Under the pieces are notes generated by a model. That model saw only the letters and a list, made by a program, of their open reading frames with translations, ran no database searches and had not been told where the DNA came from. From contig JASJFT010000004.1 of the NCBI GenBank assembly GCA_030770425.1, positions 496,001-560,000 of the forward strand: a stretch of 64,000 nt of DNA, given 5' to 3'. Both the position numbers and the translations under genes were made by a program. This document shows, in pieces, positions 22,852 to 33,658 of this stretch (position 1 is the stretch's first letter; the number at the start of each line of letters is the position of its first letter). This DNA is from Darksidea phi. Lineage: Eukaryota; Ascomycota; Dothideomycetes; Pleosporales; Lentitheciaceae.

Positions 22852-24083
22852 TCATAACAATTCAGACTCATCCGCATATTCTCCTCTCCTGCCAGCCAAA
22901 TAGACCCTTCCGCTTTCATACACACCCAAATACAATCCGCTCCCCACGAACGTCCAGATACCTCGTAATGCGCCACCTTTCCAAAGGCCTTTCATGCCCT
23001 TTTCATTTACAATCTCCTGTCCAATCTTCCAAGCGCTCTTCCTCCCCTTGTGAACGGGTCTCAAAGGATTCAAGTTCCTCGTCACGCCTTTTGCCGTCGC
23101 CTGGCCCTCTCCAGCCTTCTGCCCCAACGCATCTACCAATCCCTTTGAACCAGCGTTTGCATTAGTCTGTTTCGATGAAGGTTCGGGAACGGCGTCGTCC
23201 GCGGCAGAAAGCATGATCCTCGTCTTCACTACATCTATCGGCGTGGTGACAACCGCCGCAACCGTCCCAGCCGCCCCCGCACTAACCGCCGTGATAATTC
23301 CACTCTCCAGAATCGTCCCACTCGTAACACCCCTCCTATCCCTCTCTTTCCTAATTGCCTCCTTCAACCTTTCAAACATTGGAAACTGCAGGGCCGTGAA
23401 TGGCAAGTTTCGGCCCGCCAGCGCCGTATAGCCGCGCCATAGCGCCAAGGGGTTAGACTTGAATTTTGCGAGGGTTTGGATAGTGGCGTTTGTCGAAGAT
23501 CCTGCAGAGACCATTTGCGCATTCTGCTTGATTACCTCGGCGGGGGTGAGGATGGCGCAGGATACTAGTTCCGCGATTGAGGAGGCGCCTGCATGAATGA
23601 CGGGAATGGGGATGAGGCCATCGGGGTGGGTGGATGTTGAAGGGTTGATATGTTTGAAGAAGGCTTTTGTTCGCTCGTACGTTGTGAAGAATGCGCCCGC
23701 TGCTCAATGTCAGTACTCCGCACTCCTGAATGATTCTTCTCTGCGATCGAGGGCTAAAGAATGTGGAGTAGGCATTTACATGAAGGCAACGTCGCTATGA
23801 TCACGCTCCCTACACCCTGGTACAATCCCCGGAACAACGCGGGATTCGCCTTCTGAGTCGCCGCATGTGTATAGAGTTTCGCATAGTTCGGACTCTGTAT
23901 TCTCGTCTTCAGCGTATCAAGCGGATACACCAGCAAATCGATCGTGAAAGCTGCAACAGCGCCGGCCTAAACATGACATCAGCCCATCCCACCCACTCCA
24001 CCCATCTAATATCTCAAACACGTAACAAATTAGAACAGTTGCAAACTTACGAGAAGAATGTCGGTATTCGTATTACCGGACAT
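22852..24083 (-). CDS. pet8: Mitochondrial carrier, PET8/SAM-transporter type
   Basis: Three exons on the - strand: 24083-24051, 23966-23780 and 23699-22852, giving 355 residues. The start MSGNTNTDILL leads directly into the first helix (AGAVAAFTIDLLVYPLDTLK). The three carrier signatures are YPLDTLKT, TPAEVIKQ and TPIDVVKT, one per repeat. The order of features (a short first loop, PAEVIKQ in repeat two, QFPMFERLKE, and VGSGLYLGVYE at the end) fits the S-adenosylmethionine carriers Pet8/SLC25A26, which import SAM across the inner membrane in exchange for S-adenosylhomocysteine. A polar insert of about 60 residues lies in the matrix loop of repeat three, longer than in yeast. The junction of exons 2 and 3 has an alternative AG three bases away. 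Substrate is inferred from family resemblance. Confidence 0.9.
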
Positions 24084-26264
24084 AGATGAGGCGAAGTGAG
24101 TGTAGTGAAAAGGATATATGCTGCGGATTATTTTGGCGCAACCCTAGTCTTTTTCAGGGTCCGAGGTTCGGCACTAAGGATGCGTGAAAGAGCGACGACG
24201 TCACGACCGATAAGCAAATGAGATGAGGTCTTCTATTCACTGCGAGATCGGACGTAGCTCGGCGATGAGGTCATCTTATCTGATGAGGCATGCATTTGGG
24301 CTATCTGTCGTGCGATAGTACGAGCTGACGGAGGGGTGGGGCGCGGATAAGTGCGGAGCTTGTCTTGCTGCATGTCTGAACGTGTACTGCAAGTGCACTC
24401 CCAGTCTACATTAGATGCAATGCTGTATACAAACTCCTCACTAAATATTCTGTATCCCAACTAATAAGTGGTTCGCTGTACAAATAAGGGCCTGTGGCCT
24501 AAGCGTAAGCTACTAGTAGAACAAGGGACATAACCCCGAAGTACTTTCAGAAGCTAGATCTTTTAATACTTCTTGACGGTAAACACCTTTTTAAAAAAAA
24601 TTAAATAAACCAATACACGTAATAAAGAATCGACAAATTAAACCCATCATTAGGCATAAGTATAAGTAAAAAATTAAAGCTAGAGACTTCTGATCACCTT
24701 AATTCTAGTGACGTGCCGAGACCGTGGTGTGGACTGTGATACTAACTACTACTAAAGTAACATTCGAGTAAGGACCTATCGGATTGAGATGGCGAGAAAG
24801 CTCTTGAACTGGTCGCACGGCATCGATCGGAGGATAGCGCTACGCCGGGCTTGTTGAGCCGCTTCATCAGCAACGGATGGAGGGTCGTTGTAACACTGGG
24901 CTCCCTGAATGCTAAGTCACTCTTGGTCTTCTAGTCTTGCAACCTCTGTAATAACATGCTCTGAATCTAGGCGTTGGGGATTACTAAAGGTGGGGACCAT
25001 GGCTATAAAGGTAAGAAGCGGGCAGCTAGGTAGAAGGATGTAGCGGAAGCGGCTAATACTGATGTATAGACGGGAAGATAGTAGTAAAAGGATGAACATT
25101 TGGCCTCTGCTTAGGTGCGTCGAACGTACAGCGGGAAATTTTACAACGTAGTTCACAGCGTAATTAATAACGGTACCTTTTAATAAAGGTTCCTCTTACA
25201 TTACCACCAGATGAATGGGTGAAGAGCTATAGAATATCTGCGACGAGTAACAAGCGCTTTGGACGAGCTAGACTACTCCTAAAGTGATACATAGAGCTCA
25301 ACTCTACCCCGAATCCTCCTTAGTTGGCGCTTCTACTACTTGTTGGCTGCGAAACGCAAAACTATATCCTATCCCTAGCCCGGTCTACTATCTCACCCTC
25401 TTGCTCTCTTTTCGCTCATACCATTAGACACCCAGTTTCCAAGAGCAGATTACATATCGAGAGGGCCATCCTCATTCCAGCCGGACTAGGCTTAGTAAGT
25501 AGACCACCCGTTATACCACGTAGCCCTAGATAATTCCAATAACGCTCTAGGAAGAGTACGGGTCGACCTTATTTTACCCTAAACCTAGTCTCCTGCTCGA
25601 GATTCTTTATGAAATGCCGTTACGTTGATAAATTGGCTTTAAAGCTGGACCCGGCGAGTAGTTTTCTTATCTAAGAGGCCAATTATTTAAAATCTTTTGC
25701 AAGTTAAGCTAGGTGGACAATTTTAATTTTTTATATATACAAAGGATTAAGACTTTCAATGAGTAATAATATGAGTAAATAGGGTAATTACTTTTTTATT
25801 CTCGTTTGTAATACACTTAGGATGACTATACATATGACATAATAAAAGTTGGATAATTAATAAGAACTATACTATGCAGACAATACACGTGAAAATATGT
25901 ATAGAAGGCCCCTCTGCGGCGCCCCTCCGTAACACGATGAGGCATGCATAACCGCCAAGGTGCACACGCACAGCTCACCCCACTTGCCCGCACGCCACTT
26001 TTATGCAGCGTCGTATGCACTCCTTCGACGCAGGAACTAATTAGGGTTTTACGTGGGGGGAGATATGCAAAGGCACCAAGCCTATCACATGCTCCCATCT
26101 GCCATACCGTATTCCCAGCCTCGCGAGATGAATTCTCCCCGCATTGACGTGTCCAAGCTCGCCGACTCTTTTTCTTCGCCAACCGTCCTGAACCCGTGCA
26201 TCCCTAGACTCGAACGCTGAAGAGACTTTCCTAGTTTCACGATCGTTCATCGACCCAATCTACG
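24084..26264. other. Intergenic region with AT-rich core
   Basis: 2.2 kb without a supported gene. The promoter of the carrier gene lies at the left end and that of the SLATT-like gene at the right. The core at about 24.5-25.86 kb is unusually rich in A/T and in TA dinucleotides and is listed separately. Confidence 0.55.
24500..25860. repeat. AT- and TA-rich segment, probable RIP-degraded repeat
   Basis: Composition changes sharply from the GC-balanced flanks. CTA/TAG triplets and AATT tracts are frequent (for example around 24590-24680 and 25690-25790) and no frame longer than 80 codons survives. In Pezizomycotina this pattern is what repeat-induced point mutation leaves of a transposon. 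No terminal repeat or domain could be recognised, so the original element type is unknown. Confidence 0.5.
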
Positions 26265-26945
26265 ATGGCATCCAGCACCCACGATGCCCGCCCAACAAGC
26301 CCGTCCAGCAGCACGCCCTCAAACTACCTCGACGCGAAAATCACGCTAGAAAACTTCCGTACCCTCCTCAGTCTGCCCAGCACACGGGCCCCCCTCCCCC
26401 GACAAACCACCACCTGGTGGTCCTCGTTCCTCCCCATCCATCGCAACCAACACCACCACCACAACGACGACGAAACAGGCTACGCACCACTCGCCCCCCC
26501 GGACCCCGAACAAAACATAGGCATCTACCCCACAATCCTGCACGAATCCCGCCTCGCAACCCGCAACCAAACCCTTTACACAATCCTAACCTCGGGCGGC
26601 TTAATCCTGCAACTCCTTCTCTCGGCGCTACTAATCCTCCTCGCCTCCGTCCCCTCACAGCACCACATCGCCATCGCAGTCCTGGGCGCGCTAAATGGCG
26701 TGATAACGGGCGTGTTGGCGCTGGTAGGCGGTCAGGGACTGCCGGGGCGGCTGGCACAGTATAGGGATGGGTTGAGGGGGTTGAGGGAGAGGGTGGAGTG
26801 GTTGGAGAGGGAGCTTGAGGCCGGGATGCGCGAGGTGAGGTATAGGGAGGTTGTGGGGTTGAGGGAGGCGTATGAGGCATTGAGGGGGGATGAGGTGGGG
26901 AATCGTCCGGATTTTTGGGTTAGTTCTGCGAGGAGGGCCGAGTAG
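26265..26945 (+). CDS. Fungal SLATT-like 2-TM protein
   Basis: Single exon, 226 residues. A Ser/Pro-rich N-terminus with a His/Asn/Asp run (about 60-70) precedes the block GIYPTILHESRLATRNQTLY. Two adjacent hydrophobic helices follow (about 108-128, GGLILQLLLSALLILLASV, and about 134-152, IAIAVLGALNGVITGVLALV), then GQGLPGRLAQYRDGLRGLRE and an amphipathic coil. This layout (short pre-helix, two TM, post-TM RxxxxGLRxL helix) is that of the fungal branch of the SLATT family, membrane effectors that in bacteria sit next to SMODS/SLOG sensors. Its role in fungi is not established. There is no sensor gene beside it. The C-rich to G-rich sense switch at about 26680 falls inside the second helix. 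Confidence 0.75.
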   Translation: MASSTHDARPTSPSSSTPSNYLDAKITLENFRTLLSLPSTRAPLPRQTTTWWSSFLPIHRNQHHHHNDDETGYAPLAPPDPEQNIGIYPTILHESRLATRNQTLYTILTSGGLILQLLLSALLILLASVPSQHHIAIAVLGALNGVITGVLALVGGQGLPGRLAQYRDGLRGLRERVEWLERELEAGMREVRYREVVGLREAYEALRGDEVGNRPDFWVSSARRAE

Positions 26946-27737
26946 GGGCGTGGTATCACTTTAGTCGCCTCTGCCTCATCATCGATAGTGTTGTGTAACA
27001 GCTCTGCATCTCTATTATCATGTAAAAGGTGTACGTACAGCACCTCTACTATGTATAAACTCCTACTATATTCCGTATCCCGTACTCCTCCTCGACTCCC
27101 AATCCATCCCCTATCCATTCCCACCTGAACACCACACCCACCCAATCACAAAAACACACCAAACCCCACTCAAATACCTTCCGCCACACCCCCCTCCCGC
27201 AAAGGCCCGAGCTCGAACCCCGCGCATAAAAGCTGACTCAAAAAGATGAGACACGCTACACGCTTTGCCAATTAGCGGGCAGCCACTGGCGTTGAGTACG
27301 TCAGAGCGGGGAAGGAGAGAGAAGGTCATAGCTCCTGGGCTTTGTAGCGAGGATGGGCAGGTATGCCGAGATGGCTGGAGCGTATTGCTTGGGTGTGTTT
27401 GCTGTGGTGTGTGTCTGGTGGGTTGGTTGTGAGGAGAGTAGACTTCTGGTGTTTAGTAGAGTGGAGGCGAGAGACTTGGGTAGCTGGAAGTGCATAGCTA
27501 TCGACAGCGCGGGATAGACCTATATAAGCGACCTGTAGACCCGACAAAGCTGGTAAAAACGTTTGTTGAGATGTTGAACTTGGTACGATATCAAAGCACC
27601 GATGTTAGTTATAAGAAAAAGATGCAGTACCACCCGTAACACAACATCTCGCTCAATCTCTCTGAGAGCATCAGATGCGCAGGACCAGCTATCCCCAACA
27701 CTTCTCCTCGCCATCCGACACACTCCATGCAGCATGC
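26946..27737. other. Convergent intergenic region
   Basis: 792 bp between the stop codons of the SLATT-like gene (+) and the small mitochondrial gene (-). It contains one copy (26981-27076) of a dispersed repeat also present at 43960-44045. Open frames in it are short and without motifs. Confidence 0.5.
26981..27076. repeat. Dispersed repeat, copy B (transition-rich)
   Basis: About 95 bp that align with 43960-44045. Shared landmarks include ATCGATAG, CAGCTCT, CTATTATC and AAACTCCTA. In the right half, copy B differs almost only by C-to-T and G-to-A changes relative to copy A, as expected after RIP. Confidence 0.6.
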
Positions 27738-28231
27738 TCAGTTTTTCTTGTTCATAATCTTTTCCGCCTCCTCCTGCAGCTTCTTGATCGTCTCGGGGGT
27801 GGATCCGTCTTCGCCTCGATCCGCCTTGATCTATCACATTCATTAGCATCCGACTGCATCTCTAACCCCATCGAAATGGCACCCAACAGGTCTCGGGAGC
27901 TTATAGAGGCGTGCAAAAACATACAATGCTCTCACTATCACTCGCCAATCCATCCTCCCAATGCCCCTTTCCCTCACTTTGCTTCTTCAAGTGAGCCTGC
28001 TTCATCTCCTCGATTTCGTCCGCGCGATTCTCAGTATCTGCAATTCCATTAGCAAATGAGTGCCTCTTCCCACACGCATGCGGTCGTCGGGGCATGGACG
28101 GGGCAGGGCTTACGCAGTTTTGTTTCCTTGCCGGCTGCGCGGACTATCGAGCTATGGAAGCCAGCGCGTTGGGCGAAGCCGCAGGAAACGACGGGCGTGC
28201 GACGAGCTGCTAGGGCGCGGAATGCCGACAT
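27738..28231 (-). CDS. Small mitochondrial-targeted fungal protein, unknown function
   Basis: Three exons on the - strand: 28231-28114, 28037-27925 and 27830-27738, giving 107 residues. Both introns are GT-AG and restore frame. The N-terminus (MSAFRALAARRTPVVSCGFA...RAGFHSS) is rich in Arg, Ala and Ser without acidic residues, a typical mitochondrial presequence. The mature part is short and charged: NTENRADEIEEMKQ-like helix with KKQSEGKGHWEDGLASDSES, then KADRGED and a final EEAEKIMNKKN helix. Similar 90-120-residue proteins occur in many ascomycetes with the GKG(H/E)W...LASDSE core. I know no function for them. The size recalls F1-ATPase inhibitors but the inhibitor motif is not there. Confidence 0.8.
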
Positions 28232-29795
28232 GTTGATTTTGCGGTGCGGTCGGGATAGGTGGATGGACGAACGGTGCAGTTCAACTCGTTTTCGGTGATC
28301 GAAGGGGGAGATGCGGGATTTGCGTGTGGAAGCTTCCGCAGTTATACGTTGTGCAGCTGCTCGTTCGTAGAAAGATCAATTGACTGGCTGTTGAAGGCGT
28401 GGAAGAAATACGGCCTGAACAATTGCAAAAGCGGGTTGTAAAGTTTCTCAGCCAGGCACATTGTCGTTCGACGCAAATGCCTTCCCTCGGCTATTATGAC
28501 GTCACCACGAACGGATATCACGATTACGTACAAGCACTGCTCCAGTCCCAGCCAATAGCCCGTCCTAATTTCGAAGCATTCCCCCGGGCGACATCGGTAG
28601 AAGAGGACAACATGGCCGGTCCATCAAATCGCTTCGATTCCCTGCGGTTGGGGTTAAGCTCCGCCAGGGGCACACTCGTGGCGCTCAGGAACCGTGGCAC
28701 GGGGCATGGCGACGTGCTTACCGTGGATACCCTTTGGGAACGCCTTGGCTTAATTATTCTGATGGCTTAGCTTGAAGCTGTATGCACTCGGAGACCGTGG
28801 TGGGGAGGCAGTCAGGTGGCCGTCTACCTGCGACAAGCAAACAGCCTCGCGAGCCGTCCTGAAACGCCAAACAAACCCCTCTGTTTCCACTTGCAGGCGC
28901 TGTCACAAGTACCGCTGCAAGAATCGGAGAGATGAAGAGGACGATCGAATGGGTCGCAGTTCAAACACCGGTGCAAACTAAGTAGAGTGATGCAATAGTA
29001 AAGTTGTGATTTCATATATCTAGCGACAAAACTCACTGCCCTCGAGGATAAGGCTCAAGGCGTGTAAAGTATAAGCAATCAACCCGAAGGTTACAGAAGC
29101 TAGAGCGAATCCAAAAGAACATCCAAGAAGGCTCGAAAGATGGCTCGTACTCCCCGCTCATACATTGTGAAAAGAAAGCCACACGAGTGCCATGAATCAT
29201 CCCAGCCGTACAGTAACCAGACAACCCACAAAGATATGAGAGGATATGCACCCAGAGCAACACCGCGACCGCTTGTGGTATACCGCACCCCAACCCCACC
29301 TACCCACACAAATGAAATCTACCCGTTCGACGAACACGGGTGGTAGTAACTCAAAAACACCAAAAGTCGAATGACAACTGACGGGAACAGCCCAACGCAA
29401 CACAACCAACACCTAACATGTAGTAACTGAGAGATTTTCTTTAGTCTTTAAACCCGTCGCTGGAATCCGAAAAAGACAATGCGCCGATGATTGCAAGTAC
29501 CGCCGTGAATGCGTTAGCGCTAGCGTGAGAACCAGAAGAGCGCTCTATCCGAAGTGTAATGTTGTTCGCTACATGTGCAACGCCGTCGCCCGTTTCGCAA
29601 GTGGTATACCGGAGATGACGATGATGTCGAAGATAGTTATCAAAGATTTGTACAAAGAGGAGTCGATAGTATGGACGGTGATCCTCCGGAGGACATCGGA
29701 AAGAAGATAATTAGAGTAGGTAGCCACATGCTAGCAACGAAAGCACGCTGCAACGCCATTGCGAACAGAACGCCTAGTCTCGCGCCAGGATGCTT
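28232..29795. other. Intergenic region, no gene recognised
   Basis: 1.56 kb between two - strand genes. Short overlapping frames only; one around 29033-29299 (-) has hydrophobic stretches but no supporting signal. It should contain the promoter of the small mitochondrial gene near 28.25-28.5 kb. Confidence 0.45.
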
Positions 29796-30435
29796 CTACC
29801 AGCGCGGCTGGAACTGTTGCTGCATCTGGCGCGAGGGCGAGACGCTTGCGCGGGTTTCCGGGTTCACTATGGCGATGGCATTGGCGTGGCGGGTTCGTTG
29901 AGCAAGCGGCTGGTGGATCTTTGTTTGAGACGAGCTGTTCGGCTGGAAGGAGGCTGGTGTGTAGGGATTGGGAACAGCTGATAGCACAAATGATGGTGTT
30001 GGCGCCAGCGAATGCTGCGTTGGCGAGCTTTCCGGAGACCCGCTCGACAAGGAAGACCGGTCGGAGCCAGACGAGTGTATAGTTTGAAGCTATTCGACAC
30101 ATGTTAGCCCGATGCGTTCCAAACAGCCGTTATCCAATCGATGCCGCGATGGCATCGACGGATGGGAAGCGGCAGGAGGGGAAGGGGGCACAAACATCGT
30201 CGGCAGTGAGCAGGTGGAAAGGGCAGAAGAGCTCGTCATCCTCAATGTCGAACGATTTCGCAGCCAAGTAGTCGCGGCGATAGGCGACGAGGTGTGTGTG
30301 AGGGGGCTGCTCGACGACGGGGGTTCTCGGCTGACGGAACTGCCTGTGTTGGGCGGCCGACGTCGTCCTCGGAGCTCGCCGATTACGGCCGCCGTGCGAG
30401 TGGCCGTTCATGTGTGAGGGGCCGTAGTTGTACAT
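29796..30435 (-). CDS. Small Ser/Pro-rich fungal protein of unknown function
   Basis: Two exons on the - strand, 30435-30196 and 30089-29796, separated by a 106-nt GTTTGT...ATAG intron; 177 residues. Exon 1 starts MYNYGPSHMNGHSHGG and carries a basic patch (RNRRAPRTTSAAQHRQFRQ) and an acidic patch (SFDIEDDELFCPF). Exon 2 opens with LQTIHSSGSDRSSLSSGSPE, a conserved-looking Ser-rich motif, and ends with KIHQP, AIAIVNPETRA and QFQPRW. I recognise this arrangement from unnamed fungal proteins and do not know its role. The acceptor was chosen because it alone restores the SDRSSLSSGSPESSP frame. A likely phosphorylated, disordered regulator is only a guess. Confidence 0.65.
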
Positions 30436-32163
30436 TATCGCGCTGTGGGTTGAGAATGGTGGAGGTGGAGGTGGAGGCAAGATGAGGGGGCGGTGTCGTT
30501 GGATGAAAGGGCGGTAGTTGTGCGAAGCCGGAATGTCAACAAAGAACTGGCGGTAAGGCGAGACGGGCGAGGGGCGACTGGTTGCGGGGCTCGCAGGGAG
30601 AAGTAGAAAGGCGGAACGGTGCGCTTGGAGAGAGACGGGATTACGGGGTTGCTGCGAAGTAATATGGCTGGTTGGAAGGTTGGAAAGCTGCGAGGAGGGT
30701 GAAGAGGGAGGACGGAGGCGGGTGCGGGCTGGTATACGGATGCCTTGGGTGGGCGGCCCATTGGGGGAGCGGTCGGTGGGTCGGTGGCGACGTCTAGCGC
30801 GCTAGCAATGCACCGGGCCCTGGCCCTGACCGCACAGCGCACCGGGCGCTGCCAGGTTGTGCAAATCGACCACGGACAATCTTACCGCCCTGGCCCTCCC
30901 AGCGTCTGCCCGCTGAACAGACACCGGATCGTCCACATCGCACCGCATGCCCGCATGCCCCCATACTTCAGCGACGCTCCGCCAGCGGCACCGTTGGCAG
31001 CCGACGATGCTCTGCTCCGCACCTCGGCCTGGCGAGCCCTCCTGTGTGTCGAGGTGGCGAAGTCGAAACGCTTCATGCGCACCCCGGCCTAGCGGGCTCG
31101 AGCTGCCCTCCCAGCCCAAACACAGGCTAGCGGCATGCAGCGAGAAAGATGCGGTCAGTTGGTCAGGCGCTTCCAGCAGATCTTGTGCCAGCCCTTTTGC
31201 TGTGCTGGTCCGCTGGACGTTCTCCACTGGATGAAGACAGGGCTGGCCATCCTGTTAATCCCCGATTCTCGAGCCCTCGTTCGCGCAGCAACCGTGATTG
31301 ACATGCTCGGTACCGCCTCGGCCGCCTCGACCGCCTCAGCCACTCAGCAGAGCGAGGCACCGGTCCGGCTCCGAGCGGAGTTGGCACGCGGTACCGCAGG
31401 ACGGGCTTCCAGAACACTGCTGAGGGCAGCAATAGCATCGCCGTGTCTTCGGTCTAGCTGTCCATCCAAGCGTCGAGACGGCGCTGCCATGTCTCGGCAG
31501 CTGCCCGCGTCGAAAACGCCCCAATGACGAGCAGCGGTGATGATATCCGCCCGACTGCCGCCGTTTTTAGAGTCGCAAATCCATCCGAAGTGCCTGCGCT
31601 GTCTCAGTCCCTGCGCAAATGGCGCTTGCAAGCGATGCTGTGCGATCGTCTTGTACCTGCTGGCAGTGGCCTGTCCCTCAGGGCGGGGTGGGGTGAGCGA
31701 TGCGCGCTCAATCAACGTGAGATGCAGGCGAGTCGCTTCTCCAGAGCCCTACGCATGTGCGACCGGCAACCCCGTATAATGCGGCTTACTGCTTAGAGTG
31801 CTGAGCATGGTGGTCAGCATCTAAATAGATGAGCTTCACAGCGTGCAGCTCGAGCAGAGTGCCTGGACAGCCATTGGTATTTGTGGCTCTTCCCCGCTGT
31901 CGGCGGCTGCGGCTGCGGCTGCGACTGCGACTCATGGAAGACCAAAATCCCTTGGCCCAGGCATACAGAAGGAAGTTGGAGGTCCGGAGCGTTGCGCTGA
32001 TCTCAACAGCGCCTCTCCGACGCCGGCCTCTTGACGTTGTCCGGCTGCAGAGTCCGCAGCATCGCAAGCCCGTCGCATGTCATCATAGTGCGGCGGCCCC
32101 AAACATGGTGCACCAGGACAAGCGAAGCTTATCGGGGACACGGCCCCAAGTTGACGACCTCAT
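30436..32163. other. Intergenic region, no gene recognised
   Basis: 1.7 kb, GC-rich at 30.7-31.5 kb, with overlapping frames on both strands but none with a recognisable domain. A short GCGGCT-type run lies at about 31900-31930. Probably the upstream region of the Ser/Pro-rich gene and the 3' region of cyclin C. Confidence 0.45.
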
Positions 32164-33138
32164 TCATTTGTCTAGCCCTCTTGTTCGTACATATTTAGCG
32201 ATCTGGTCCTTGCAGTTCTTCTCTGTGTACGACTCCCATACCTCATAGAGTGATATGAACTCCTGCGTGCACTCAACAACTCCCCCCAGGTCGACGCTGG
32301 ACTCTGCCAACCAGTCCGAGAACATTTGGCTACGGTTCGCCCCCTGTGAAGCGCTTCCGTGGGCGTTTCCAAGGGTCTGGAGCGCATTGGCAGCCCCTGC
32401 GGCGTTGATCTGGAGTCCACTCTGCTTGGGTTTGAGAACAACAGCCAGGAACATTGCCGTGATGGCTATCACGTGGGGAGCGTGAATCAGGGGAAGATCT
32501 GTCAGATAGTGATCGTTGATGACTGACCAAGCCAACGCATTCTCCTCCTGCGTGAGCTGGAACTGCTTCTGCAGCTCGGCAAGGCTGCGGTATGGATGGT
32601 GGATGATGAGCTGTGAATTCATTTCTGATATCAATGTGAACTCACACTCGCCGATTTTAGAGATGTCGTTGAAGGAAGTATCTACTTTGCACGTCAGCCA
32701 ATGAAGCTCCGCTCGCGAGGATGCCATACCCCAACAATGGCGAGCTTCCGCCAGTACCATTCGAATGTGCTGCGGGCACTCTTCCATCTTGCAGGCCAGA
32801 TACAGCGCCGTTGCCAAGACTAGCGCGGGGTTGGTACGCCGAATCTCTACCTTGAGGTAGAAGCGGCGAACATAGACTTGGGCCGTGGCCAGTGCTTGCT
32901 GCCGTATGCCTAATGGCCTCGCCATCTTGGTAAGTTCTGAAGCCAAGTTAGCAAAGAAGCAGTACAGTACGTGATACCTACGATTGTAGAAGTAGATGCT
33001 AAGCAGGCGCCTATCGGGGAGCGGATACATCCTGATCAGGTTCCTCTCCGCCTCGTCCATCTTCTTCCGCTCAGCAGCCAGCTGCCGCCTGGAGAAGGTC
33101 CAGAACTTCCGCTGGGTTGATTCCCAGTAGTTGTTCAT
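32164..33138 (-). CDS. ssn8: Cyclin C (Ssn8/Srb11), Mediator kinase module
   Basis: Three exons on the - strand: 33138-32982, 32936-32730 and 32681-32164, giving 293 residues. Introns of 45 and 48 nt lack stop codons and are multiples of three, so the unspliced frame is open too; splicing is clear because it restores [20 protein letters not shown] and [18 protein letters not shown], matching the Ssn8 consensus. The N-terminus [12 protein letters not shown] and the cyclin-box motifs ([43 protein letters not shown]) are diagnostic. Cyclin C pairs with Cdk8/Ssn3 and, with Med12 and Med13, forms the Mediator kinase module, mostly repressive for stress and alternative-carbon genes. Length agrees with fungal orthologues. 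Confidence 0.95.
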   Translation of the reverse strand: MNNYWESTQRKFWTFSRRQLAAERKKMDEAERNLIRMYPLPDRRLLSIYFYNRRYHVLYCFFANLASELTKMARPLGIRQQALATAQVYVRRFYLKVEIRRTNPALVLATALYLACKMEECPQHIRMVLAEARHCWGMASSRAELHWLTCKVDTSFNDISKIGECEFTLISEMNSQLIIHHPYRSLAELQKQFQLTQEENALAWSVINDHYLTDLPLIHAPHVIAITAMFLAVVLKPKQSGLQINAAGAANALQTLGNAHGSASQGANRSQMFSDWLAESSVDLGGVVECTQEFISLYEVWESYTEKNCKDQIAKYVRTRGLDK

Positions 33139-33658
33139 CTTACCTATCCAAGAGGTGTGGACTGGCTCTGTTGATAGGATGGCCTTGGATGGCGGTCAAA
33201 CGCGTGATATTCTTAACCGGGTCACCGCGCCTTTGCGTGGAATAGCTGTCTTAAGAGAGCAAGTGTTGCGTTGTGTATGCTATTGGTGTTATGAGTATAG
33301 GAGGCAGAGGTGGTGGTGGCCAAGGGAGGGAAGGAAGCCTATGGAAGTCACGCTAGCTCTCATCGGGTCATAGCGCCAGGCCCCGTCCTTGACCGAAGCT
33401 CTAGCATCGTCACCGCACCCCGCCTGGTTGCGCGTGTCTTCAGCTACGAGAGGTGGGCCCCCGTCGCATTTCCACCTTCGAGAAATATTCTGGCTGAGCA
33501 TTGGAAGCTGACGCGACTCAGAACCAATTGCCTGCGCCAGGGACAGCTCTTCGGCTCGACGCTTGTGTCCTTCGCAGCCCTTCTTCAGAGCTGCTTCACC
33601 TCTTTCGACGAACACCGCCGCAACGGAACCACGATGATAGACCACAGATAGCGCAACG
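33139..33658. other. Divergent promoter of ssn8 and the EF-hand carrier gene
   Basis: 520 bp between start codons on opposite strands, so it should hold both promoters. No specific site recognised. Confidence 0.5.

Noticed and set aside
26368..26880. 170-codon - strand frame
   Set aside because: Antisense to the SLATT-like gene; its Gly/Pro richness comes from the C- and G-rich sense strand.
27205..27225. Possible tRNA T-loop (GGGGTTCGAGC on the - strand)
   Set aside because: The flanking bases do not form a T stem and no acceptor or D arm can be drawn.
27520..27849. Single-exon 109-codon - strand frame ending in the small mitochondrial gene
   Set aside because: It reads a different frame through exon 3 and the 3' region; the three-exon model gives a coherent protein.
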